Assembly: GCA_039933175.1 (NCBI GenBank) | Contig: JBDTOR010000072.1 | Location: 1-11,317 of the forward strand | Direction: 5' to 3' | DNA: 11,317 nucleotides | DNA from: Hyphomicrobium_A sp039933175 | Lineage (GTDB): Bacteria > Pseudomonadota > Alphaproteobacteria > Rhizobiales > Hyphomicrobiaceae | Part shown: piece after piece, positions 1-8,700 of the stretch | How the letters are laid out: every line of letters begins with the position of its first letter | How positions within the stretch are numbered: the first letter of the stretch is position 1 | Notes under the pieces: model-generated | What the model was told of the DNA's origin: nothing | Database searches by the model: none | What the model saw: only the letters and a program-made list of their open reading frames with translations | Position numbers and translations under genes: made by a program

Positions 1-95
1 GGCCCTTAGCCGACATGCAGCGCGAAGAACGCTCTGGCCCAAAGCGGACAGTGCGCTGGCGACTATCGAAGCCAAGCGCGTATAAGATCGTGCGT
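1..95. other. Unassigned left edge
   Basis: No gene is supported here. Two + strand frames stay open from near the edge: one stops with TAA near position 85, the other with TGA at 119-121, beyond the promoter's -10 element. Either could be the last residues of an upstream gene, but neither short peptide resembles a family I know, so the stretch is left unassigned. Confidence 0.3.
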
Positions 96-120
96 GGAAC
101 TCACGGGATAGCTCCGCGTT
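96..120 (+). promoter_or_regulatory. EcfG-type general stress response promoter
   Basis: GGAAC at 96-100 and CGTT at 117-120 are separated by exactly 16 nt. This matches the consensus of promoters read by the alphaproteobacterial general-stress sigma factor EcfG/SigT (GGAAC, 16-17 nt, CGTT). Transcription would be expected to start roughly 6-8 nt downstream, leaving a leader of about 40 nt before the csbD-like start at 167. Position, orientation and the stress-type genes downstream all agree. That EcfG itself acts here is inferred from the motif, not shown. Confidence 0.8.
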
Positions 121-166
121 GATCATAACCCGCACCAATGCGGACAGGTCACAAGGAGCGCTCCCC

Positions 167-382
167 ATGGGCAGCACGGCAGACAAGGTTTCGGGGCACA
201 CCAATCAGGTTGTCGGCAATATCAAACAGGGCGTCGGCGAGGCGGTCGGTTCCGAGGAGCTGCAGGTCAAAGGGGCTGTGCAGGAATTGAAGGGCGACGC
301 ACAGGTTGCCGTCGGAAACGTCAAGGAGAAGGTCAAGGAAGGCGCCACCAAGGCTGCCGAAGAGATCAACCGCACGCTCTAA
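167..382 (+). CDS. CsbD family stress protein
   Basis: This encodes a 71-residue, hydrophilic, Gly/Lys/Glu/Val-rich protein of the CsbD-like family (compare B. subtilis CsbD and E. coli YjbJ). These are abundant small proteins induced in general stress or stationary phase, and their biochemical role is unknown. The visible pattern is two helical halves with the family's repeated spacing: V15-G17-N18-K20-G22 to E25, then V34-K35-G36 to K42-G43-D44-A45 and G50-N51-V52-K53-K55. There is no signal peptide or membrane segment, so it is probably cytosolic. The ATG at 167 is chosen because AAGGAG at 153-158 lies 8 nt upstream. An in-frame TTG at 119 would overlap the promoter -10 element and add 16 residues foreign to the family. 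An EcfG-type promoter precedes it and an intrinsic terminator follows 25 nt after the stop. Confidence 0.9.
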   Translation: MGSTADKVSGHTNQVVGNIKQGVGEAVGSEELQVKGAVQELKGDAQVAVGNVKEKVKEGATKAAEEINRTL

Positions 383-407
383 CGAACGAGTGAGCGCCCA
401 AAGTCGG

Positions 408-436
408 AAGGCCGGTCCCAGACCGGCCTTTTCTTC
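408..436 (+). terminator. Intrinsic terminator after the CsbD gene
   Basis: A perfect 10-bp GC-rich stem pairs 408-417 with 421-430 around a CCA loop, and a T-rich tail (TTTTCTTC, 429-436) follows. It sits 25 nt past the CsbD stop and 28 nt before the DUF892 start. It should end most csbD transcripts, though stress-induced readthrough into the next gene remains possible. Confidence 0.88.
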
Positions 437-464
437 ATCCCACCAACCCCCAGAGGAGGCGAAC

Positions 465-956
465 GTGAAAATCGAAAAGCTGAGTGACCTTTTCCTGCAT
501 ACGCTGCAGGACATCTATTATGCCGAGAAGCACATCGTGAAAGCACTCCCGAAGATGATCAAGGCGTCTGACTCTGGCGAGCTGTCGAAGGCGTTCAAGG
601 ACCACCTGGCGCAGACAGTGGAGCACGTCGCTCGCTTGGAGCAGGTGTTCAAACTCATCGACCACAAGCCTCGGGCGGCCAAGTGCCCGGCGATTGATGG
701 CATCTTGGATGAAGCCAAGGAGCTGATGGGTGAGATCAAGGATGCTGATACGCGCGATGCCGCCATGATCGCCGCGGCGCAGGCGGTTGAGCATTACGAG
801 ATTACGCGCTACGGCACGCTCGTCGCTTGGGCGAACCTGCTCGGCCGCGATGCGGCGTCGAAGATCCTTGATAAGACGCTCAAGGAAGAGCACGCGGCCG
901 ATTCGAAGCTTACCAAGATTGCCGAGTCACATCTCAACGCCGAAGCCGTTGAATAG
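465..956 (+). CDS. Ferritin-like DUF892 protein (YciE/YciF family)
   Basis: This is a 163-residue, all-helical protein of the DUF892 / YciE-YciF family, which has a ferritin-like four-helix bundle. Relatives are induced by osmotic, oxidative or general stress. Their diiron-type site is inferred from structure and no reaction is established. Visible features are the N-terminal helix LFLHTLQDIYYAEKHI with E21, helix two with E53-H54, helix three with the E109-H110-Y111-E112 motif, and E141-E142-H143 with D146 in the last helix. These acidic and His residues fit metal ligands. The length is usual for the family. The GTG at 465 is chosen because GAGGAGG at 453-459 lies 5 nt upstream and the protein then begins with the family-typical KIEKLSDLF. 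The frame stays open back to 306, but that part overlaps csbD and the terminator. Its neighbour suggests a shared stress role. No separate promoter was recognised in the 82-nt gap. Confidence 0.9.
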   Translation: MKIEKLSDLFLHTLQDIYYAEKHIVKALPKMIKASDSGELSKAFKDHLAQTVEHVARLEQVFKLIDHKPRAAKCPAIDGILDEAKELMGEIKDADTRDAAMIAAAQAVEHYEITRYGTLVAWANLLGRDAASKILDKTLKEEHAADSKLTKIAESHLNAEAVE

Positions 957-1657
957 GCGGAACGGGTTTCGCCGTCGCAAAGGCAGCGCGCCCGCTACTG
1001 CGCCACTATGGGAGCTTTGACTCCACGCGACGTGAATGGCAGAACGTGCCGCTTGCCAAGCGAGTTCAGCGCCCTTCCCGATTGCCTTTCATGACGGTAC
1101 GCCGAACAGGCCGCGTACCACGAACGTGGCATGTTTTAGGGTTGTTCGATTTGGCGATGCTCGCCGATGCTTACCAACATCTATGGCACATCATAGAGAT
1201 CAAGCGGCTCGCACTGCCCCCATCTCGCGTCCGACGCATCGAGAGCAATGCGGGCTCGGTGTTGCGTGGTTGCGCGAGTGGAGTAGCTTGCTTAACAGCT
1301 CGGCACATACGGCTTCGCCATAAAGCGAGCGCCGTTTGGCATTTCGCACAGCGCAACCTTGAGCGGTCGCTTGTGTCCCAACTGTCGGTTACACCTCGCA
1401 CGGCACTCGGATCCTGCACCGAAGGATCCGCCTCGATTAGCGCAATACCAATGTCTTGCTGGCGCACTTGGCAAAGTACCATCCTAGCGAAGCCGGGAAA
1501 TAGCCTCGCACCGGCTGGGCGTGTGCTACACTATTCGCCACAGTGGTTCTTGCCTCAGCGGCAAGTTCGCCCCCTCCGGACCGATCATGACGCGCTGCGT
1601 ATGAGGGGCGTGATCGAAGGCGCTGCACGAGCGCGTTTCCGCGCGCGAGATCCGTTT
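957..1657. other. Gene-poor stretch of about 700 bp
   Basis: I see no supportable gene here. The frame of the downstream receiver gene stays open back to 1046, but its translation is rich in Arg, Ser, Pro, Trp and Cys, lacks recognisable domains and has no ribosome binding site. Antisense frames (for example 1171-1482) look equally random. The only structures noticed are a short inverted repeat at 1408-1430 (CGGATCC, 9-nt loop, GGATCCG) and a weak extended -10-like TGCTACACT at 1524-1532 without a matching -35. Decayed coding sequence is possible but I cannot identify a parent. Confidence 0.5.
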
Positions 1658-2284
1658 ATGGACGCCTCCAGCCTGATTGAGTCCCTTGCCGGACAGACGA
1701 TCCTCATCGCTGACCGCCAAAAGCCGGACTCGATTTGCGTCAAGACGCTGCTGAAAGAAGCGGGCGCGAAAGTAGTGATTGCGGACGATGAGCGTCAAGC
1801 TGTGTTAGCTGCGAATGCCGCTGACTTAACTGCGGCTGTCCTCGACGTTGAAGCGTGGCCTGGCGCGAGGAACCTGATCTGCTGGTGCCTCGACCGTCGT
1901 TCCATCCCCTTCCTGTTTTTGGGCGAGGACAGTAGCTCAGCCGTCACACAGTGGGCCCCCGCGCCCACTCTTTCAAGGTCGACCGATGCCCGCGTGCTTG
2001 TCGATGCCGTTATCAACATCCTCGTAACAGATGGCTACACCGTTGATCGGCTCCCGACCAACATGGCGCGTGCAGGGGCCATCTACACCAAGCTCGAGAA
2101 ACGCATCCTTCGTCAAGAAGAACGCGTCCACAGGCTCCAATGCACCGGGAGGCCGCGAAGGGCTGCTGAGGAGCTGCTTCGCCTAATGCGGCGAGGTTTG
2201 GACACCATGCAGAACCTTCGGCCGCCATGGCCAGGCATCCTCCGGCCCATCGACGAACAAGCCGCACGGGCTGAACGGGCATGA
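1658..2284 (+). CDS. Degenerate response-regulator receiver protein with helical tail
   Basis: The 208-residue product has a receiver-like domain (about 13-123) and a charged helical tail (about 136-190). There is no recognisable DNA-binding or enzymatic output domain, so it would act through protein contacts. Aligned by eye to CheY-type receivers, beta-1 ILIADRQ keeps one acidic residue (D19) but has Arg at the next Mg-binding position (R20). The phosphoacceptor fits D63 in AAVLDVEAW. The beta-4 Thr/Ser is replaced (FLFLGE, around L88), and the usual Lys before Pro is Arg (R107-S108). It is therefore a weakly phosphorylatable or phosphorylation-independent receiver. The tail (KLEKRILRQEERVHRL and onward) recalls short helical proteins common in Bradyrhizobium-like genomes, a resemblance from memory. 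Start: the ATG at 1658 immediately precedes the domain, with only weak GAGA at 1647-1650. An ATG at 1601 would add 19 residues. It lies 100 bp before the next gene. Confidence 0.65.
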   Translation: MDASSLIESLAGQTILIADRQKPDSICVKTLLKEAGAKVVIADDERQAVLAANAADLTAAVLDVEAWPGARNLICWCLDRRSIPFLFLGEDSSSAVTQWAPAPTLSRSTDARVLVDAVINILVTDGYTVDRLPTNMARAGAIYTKLEKRILRQEERVHRLQCTGRPRRAAEELLRLMRRGLDTMQNLRPPWPGILRPIDEQAARAERA

Positions 2285-2384
2285 GCTAGTTCCTAAGCAT
2301 CTACCTTCATCTATCAGCACAAACACTCAAGCTGCGGGATCGGGCGCACGGCTAAGGCGCTAGCACCGATGCAAAGAGGAATTC

Positions 2385-2621
2385 ATGGCAATCGACTCAT
2401 GCTCGATCCTAGTTGGCCGATGTTTTGTTACCCCAGATGACGACGTGCGAAAGGTTCTGGAGCTCGACCGAGATAGCGTCACGTACGTTGTGCGTGGAAA
2501 GTTGGCGTTTCCATCTTGGGACACGACCGCGTGGAAGTTCACAAGCAAAGACGTGTTCGCCAGCGAGGTTGTTAGCGAGGTGTTGAGCGACTGGCGCGCC
2601 GCTGGAGCAAAAGGATTTTGA
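2385..2621 (+). CDS. Small conserved-looking protein of unknown function
   Basis: This encodes a 78-residue soluble protein that I cannot assign to a named family. The sequence alternates short beta-like segments (CFVTP, VRKVLEL, SVTYVVRGK, LAFPSW), then W45-D-T-T-A-W50, then an amphipathic C-terminal helix (DVFASEVVSEVLSDW). The layout suggests a small beta-barrel or SH3-like fold with a terminal helix, which is inference only. There is no signal peptide or membrane segment. AGAGGA at 2375-2380 lies 4 nt before the ATG, a good translation signal, and the composition looks coding, unlike the antisense frames across it. It ends 86 bp before the cyclic glucan synthase start and could be cotranscribed with it, but nothing shows that the two work together. 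Confidence 0.65.
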   Translation: MAIDSCSILVGRCFVTPDDDVRKVLELDRDSVTYVVRGKLAFPSWDTTAWKFTSKDVFASEVVSEVLSDWRAAGAKGF

Positions 2622-2697
2622 CGACTCGTCAGGGATGGGCTCGCTCTTGCAGTTTCCTCGAAAGGCCGAGGCAAATTGGCCGACTGAGTTAGAAACC

Positions 2698-2710
2698 GAA
2701 GGCACCTTTG
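2698..2710 (+). promoter_or_regulatory. Ribosome binding site deciding a TTG start
   Basis: GAAGG at 2698-2702 lies 5 nt upstream of TTG at 2708. An in-frame TAG at 2690-2692 closes the frame just upstream. No in-frame ATG occurs until about residue 200, deep in conserved sequence, so this TTG is the best start for the glucan synthase. Confidence 0.65.
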
Positions 2711-5700
2711 ATAAGCATTGTCTCCCGCTTCTTCCTCCAGACAACGGGCGGGTCCCTCTGGGACAGCCGCGATCCAGTACGTGAGGAGCTGTTCAGCGTC
2801 GAGCGCCTCGAGGAGCACGCGCGAAGTCTTGCCGTAGCGCAGGCAGTAAAGGCAAGTCCTGCCAAGGGTCATCCGTTGATCCACCGACTTGCGGACAACG
2901 AAGGCGCGCTGCTCAACGCTCATCGTACGGTTGCCAAAGCGGTCGAGGCCAAGCAGCCGATCACGCCAGCAGCGGAGTGGCTGCTCGACAATTTTCATAT
3001 CGTCGAGAAGCAGATCCGACAGATCCGCTCTGACCTACCCGCCGGGTATTATAGGCAGCTACCCAAGTTGGCCGGCGGCCCCTTTGCCGGCTACCCGCGC
3101 GTGTTTGGAGTTGCCTGGGCCTTCGTAGCCCATACCGACAGCCGCTTCGATCTCGATACATTTTATCGCTACGTGCGCGCCTATCAAAGCGTTCAGCCTT
3201 TGACGATTGGCGAACTCTGGGCGCTCGCAATCACGCTTAGGATTGTGCTCGTAGAGAATTTGCGACGGCTCGCCGACGGCATCGTGCGCAGCCGCGCCGC
3301 GCGAATGAAGGCCGACATCATCGCCGATCGCCTATTAGGCGCCGGCGAATGGAATGCCGAACCCAGTGCGCTCGTTCTCGCTGGGCATGAGGGCGTGCCG
3401 TTGCCGAGCGCATTTGCCGTGCAGTTATTGCACCGGCTGCGCGACCAGGACTCGCAGATCGGACCAGCGCTCGCCTGGCTGGACGGCAAACTCACGGCAC
3501 AAGATACAACAGCGGATGAGGTCGTGCGCGCTGAGCATCAGCGTCAGGGCGCCGCGAGCGTAACAATGCGCAACATCATCACGAGCATGCGCCTCATCTC
3601 CGATGTGGATTGGTCCGAACTGTTCGAGCGGATCAGCTTGGTCGACGACGTCTTTGCCTCGAGTTCCAATAGCTACCGGCAGATGGATTTCCCAACGCGA
3701 AATCTCTATCGCGCCGCCGTCGAGCATCTGTCACGCAACTCGCCCCACTCGGAACGCGACATAGCGCACAAGGCTGTTCTTATCGCGGAGCAGGCACGCG
3801 CTGATGACGCAACGCCAGAAAATCGCGGTGCGGACCCAGGGTATCACCTGATTGGCAGAGGTCGTCGCGCCTTTGAAAAAACAATTGACTTTCGCCCACG
3901 TCGGCGGATTTGGCCGGCTCGTTGGGGATTGGTCGGGTACACAAGTACCATCGCCGTTCTCGCCGGGGCCGTTCTAGCAGTTCCGCTAATATACCTGGCG
4001 GCCGCGGGCGTTCAGGCTGTGTGGGTGCTTCTCTTCGCAATCCCGGGCTGCATCCTGGCTATCGATATTGGAGTGGCGTTCACCAACTATCTGGTGACGC
4101 GGACATTCGCTGCGACGCCGCTGCCGGCGCTGGAGCTGCGCGATGGAGTGCCACCGCATCTTAGGACACTCGTCGTCGTCCCGACGCTCCTGTCCACGCC
4201 TGTGGCGATCGAAGAGCAGCTCGATCGGCTGGAGATCCATCACGTCGCAAGCATGGAGGGGGATCTTTATTTCGCGCTGCTGTCGGACTGGCTCGATTCT
4301 GAGTTCGAGGTAGGTGCAGACGACGGCGACCTCCTCGCGGTGGCAAGGGCGGGAATCGACCGTCTCAATCGACAGCATGGACCAGCGCCCAACGGTGCGC
4401 GCTTCCTATTGCTGCATCGGCGTCGCGTCTGGAACGAGGGAGAGAAGCGATGGATCGGGTGGGAGCGTAAGCGCGGAAAACTCCAGGAGCTGAACAGGCT
4501 TCTTCGCGGCGTTGCTGGAACGACGTTCGTAGAAGATGAATGGGGCCCGTCGCGGTTACCTCAGAACATCCGCTACGTCGTAACCCTTGACGCAGATACG
4601 CGGCTGCCACGCGACGCCGTGCGTCGGCTGATTGGCAAAATGGCGCATCCCCTCAACCGTCCGCGCTTTGATGTGGCCGTCGGACGCGTCGTCGAAGGTT
4701 ACGGAGTCTTGCAGCCTCGTGTGACGCCTTCCCTGCCGATCGGTAGCGAAGGCTCGCTGTTCCAGCGCCTTTTTTCCAGCGCAAGCGGCATCGATCCCTA
4801 CGCGGCGGCAGTCTCCGATGTCTATCAGGACCTCTTCGATGAGGGGTCCTATACAGGGAAGGGCATCTACGACGTGGACACGTTCGAGCAGGCGGTTGCC
4901 GGCCGCGTTCCCGATTCCAGCCTTCTTAGCCACGATCTGTTCGAAGGCGTGTTTGCCCGAGCGGGCCTTGCATCAGATGTAGAGGTCGTTGAAGAATTTC
5001 CGGCTCGATATGACGCAGCTGCCTTGCGGTACCATCGCTGGGCACGCGGCGATTGGCAGCTGCTGCCGTGGATTCTTGGGAGGATACCACCAAGCGATGC
5101 AACGGCCGCGCAACGCGCCCTTCCCAAGGTCGGGCGCTGGAAGATGATCGACAATCTGCGGCGGACGCTTTCGGCTCCGGCCGCCATTGCGGCGTTGATG
5201 ATCGCCTGGACGTTGCCACTGCCTGCCGCGCTGGTTGGAACGATCTTCGTGCTGGCGACCATGGTTCTACCGACGTGCATCCCCATTATTGGCGGTGTCG
5301 TTCCCCGTCACTCCGATATCGGAATGCGCGGCCACCTGCGTTCGATGCGGAGCGAGGTGCGCATCGGCGCGACGCTCGCTGCCATGCAGGTTACCCTGCT
5401 CGCCCATCAGGCGTGGCTGATGAGCGACGCGATCGCGCGGACATTGGTCCGTGTGTTCGTCACCCGCCGGCACTTACTCGAATGGGTGCCCGCAGCGCGC
5501 GCTACCCACGGGCGCCAACTCGACAGCCTCGGCTTCTACCGCTGGATGTCCAGCGCGGTCGCTATTGGCGTTGCGGCGCTGGCGCTCGCGTTTTTAGCGG
5601 GGACTGGCACATGGCTGCTTGCCCTGCCATTCGCTGCGCTGTGGATCGCTTCTCCCGCTATCGCACGGTGGGCAAGCGTATCCCCCGCGGCTGGTGGTCA

Positions 5701-8700
5701 CCTGCAAGTGTCAGACGGCGACGCGCGTGCCTTGCGCCGGGTTGCCCGCCGCACATGGCGTTTCTTCGAAACCTTCGTTACCGCGGGCGACAACGCGCTG
5801 CCGCCGGATAATTTTCAGGAAGAGCCGACCGCCGTCATCGCGCACCGCACGTCGCCAACGAACGTGGGGCTCTATTTGCTATCGGCCGTCAGCGCGCGTG
5901 ATTTTGGATGGATAGGAACGCTCTGTGCGGTCGAACGGCTGGAGGAGACGCTGTCGACCATGCAATTGATGGCCCGCTTCCGCGGCCATTTCTATAATTG
6001 GTATGACACCCAGGATCTGCGTCCTCTCGAACCACAGTACATTTCATCGGTCGATAGCGGGAACCTCGCCGGCCACTTGATCGCCCTCGCCAACGCGGCG
6101 CGCGAGTGGCGCACGGTACCGCTCGCGGCGGCGACGCGCCTATCGGGGATCGCGGACGCGCTCGATCTGGCTCAACTCGAGACAATCACTCTGCGTACGG
6201 CTCCGCTTACGCAAACCGTCACCGTCCGCCAGCTCGACGATGCGGCCGCCTTGCTTGCGCGCGGCATCGCAGACGTCGGTAGCAGCGGCACCGCGGAGTC
6301 GTGGCAACAGCTCACGGCACAGGGCGAAACCATGGTCGATATCGTCGCCGCTCTCTCCCAGGGGCTTGACGACGACACCTTCGCTGATCTGCGGTTCTGG
6401 GCCGGCGCATGTCTGAGCGCCATCGGCAGTCACCGGCGGGATCTGGCTCTGACGCCGGACGCTTTGAGCACCATTGACTCCCGTCTGCAGGCGATCGAGG
6501 ACACAGCGCGGTCGATGGCACTAAGCATGGATTTCACATTCCTTCTCGATCAAGACCGCCATCTGCTGTCCATCGGCTATCTCGTTTCCGAGGCCCGGCT
6601 CGACCAGAGCTGCTATGACCTTCTTGCTTCCGAGGCGCGGCTGGCGAGCTTTCTGGCTGTCGCCAAGGGAGATATTCCGGCTCGCCACTGGTTTCGGCTC
6701 GGTCGCAGCGTGGCGGCGATCGGGCACGGTGCGGCGCTGATCTCATGGTCGGGATCAATGTTTGAGTACCTGATGCCATCGCTCGTCATGCGCGCTCCGG
6801 CCGGAAGTCTCGTCGAGCAAACGACACGCCTTGTCGTGCGACGGCAGATTGAATACGGAGGAAAAATCGGCGTCTGGGGCATCTCGGAGTCCGCCTACAA
6901 TGCTCGCGATCTAGAGTTCACCTATCAGTACTCTAACTTCGGCGTGCCCGGCCTTGGGCTCAAGCGCGGCCTGGGAGACAATACCGTCATCGCACCCTAC
7001 GCCACGGCATTGGCGGCAATGGTCGATCCGCAGGCCGCGGTCAGCAATTTCGAAGAGCTGACTCGGGCTGGCGGCCGTGGACGCTATGGCTTTTACGAAG
7101 CCCTCGATTACACCCCGAGCCGCGTGCCAAAAGGAAAGAACGTCGCCGTGGTAAAGGCATTCATGGCCCACCACCAGGGCATGTCCATCGTCGCCATCGC
7201 CAACACGCTGCTTGGAAGCCTGATGCGGTCTCGATTTCATTCTGAAACGATGGTTCAGGCGACAGAGCTACTGTTACAAGAACGGACTCCCCGCGACGTC
7301 GTGGTAACGCGTCCTTGGGCTGCGGAGACAAAGTCGACAGCAAAGATCGGGGGTATCTCGGCGCTCAGTGGGCGGCGCCTGGATACTGCGCACGGTGCAA
7401 CGCCTTCGACACATCTGTTCTCCAACGGCCGCTATGCTGTGATGCTCACCGCTGCGGGGTCCGGCTACAGCCGCTGGCGCGACTTTGCGGTGACCAGATG
7501 GCGCGAGGATACGACTTGCGATGATTGGGGCTCATACATCTTCGTCCGAGATATCCGCAGCGGCGAAGTGTGGTCCGCGGGCTTTCAGCCAAGCGGGGCC
7601 GAGCCAGACTCTTATTTCGTGACCTTTAACGAAGATCGTGCGGAGATATCTCGGCGCGACGGCACCATAACAACCACGATGGAAGTGCTGGTATCGGCCG
7701 AGGACGATGCTGAGATCCGTCGTGTTTCCATCTCCAACACCGGAAGCTGGTCACGCGAGGTCGATGTTACCTCCTACGCGGAGCTTGCGCTGACGCCGCA
7801 AGCCGCCGACGTCGCACATCCGGCCTTCTCGAAACTGTTCGTCGAGACCGAGTATTTGGCAAACGTCGGCGCGCTCATCGCTACGCGCCGGCGCCGATCT
7901 CCAACGGAGCCAGAGATCTGGGCGGCGCACCTTGCCGTTATCGATGGGGAGGCCACTGGCGCAGCTGAGTTCGAAACCGATCGTGCGCGTTTCCTTGGGC
8001 GCGGATCAGGCGTCAGAAGGCCAATTTCAGTTATCGACGGCCGACGCCTTTCGAGCACCGTTGGCATCGTGCTCGACCCGGTATTTGCGCTGCGGCGTCG
8101 CGTACGGATCGACCCCGGGGAAGTCGTACGTGTCGCGTTCTGGACGGTCGTGGCGTCCTCGCGGGAGGCGCTGCTCGATCTCATAGATAGGCATAGGGAC
8201 GTTACGGCGTTCGAACGGGCAGCGACCCTGGCCTGGACTCAGGCTCAGGTGCAGCTGCGTCACCTCGATATCGATCCGTCTGAGGCCGACCTATTTCAGA
8301 GGCTTGCCGGACATCTCGTATATGCCGCGCCGACGTTACGCCCCAGTTCCGTTGCAATCGCACGCGGATCGGGTGCCCAGCGGGAGCTGTGGAGCCTCAG
8401 CATTTCCGGTGATCTGCCGATCGTCCTACTGCGCATCTCCGACACGGACGACCTCGACCTCGCCCGGCAGTTGCTGCGCGCGCACGAATACTGGCGCATG
8501 AAGCAGCTGGCGGTCGATCTCGTAATCCTCAACGAGCGTGCGTCCTCGTATGTGCAGGATTTGCAGATCGCGCTTGAGACGCTTGTCCGTGCGAACCAGT
8601 CCCGCGTGCAGGTGGGCGAAGAAAACGCGCGCGGCAGGGTCTTCGTGGTGCGGGCCGACCTTGTTTCGGCGGACACCGGTGCTCTGCTCAATTCGGTGGC

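Noticed and set aside
306..464. Longer N-terminus for the DUF892 protein
   Set aside because: It would overlap the CsbD gene and the terminator. The extra residues are Arg/Pro/Ser-rich, and a strong ribosome binding site sits at 453-459.
1408..1430. Inverted repeat CGGATCC / GGATCCG
   Set aside because: It is short (7 bp), has no T-tract and is not placed at a gene end or start, so it cannot be called a terminator or operator.
1171..1482. Antisense frame of 103 codons in the gene-poor stretch
   Set aside because: It has no ribosome binding site and no family-like sequence, and composition does not favour this strand.
1524..1532. Extended -10-like TGCTACACT as promoter for the receiver gene
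   Set aside because: No plausible -35 element lies 16-18 nt upstream, and a single -10 match is expected by chance.
2656..2671. CCTCG / CGAGG hairpin between the 78-residue gene and the glucan synthase
   Set aside because: It has only a 5-bp stem and no T-tract, which is too weak to call a terminator.
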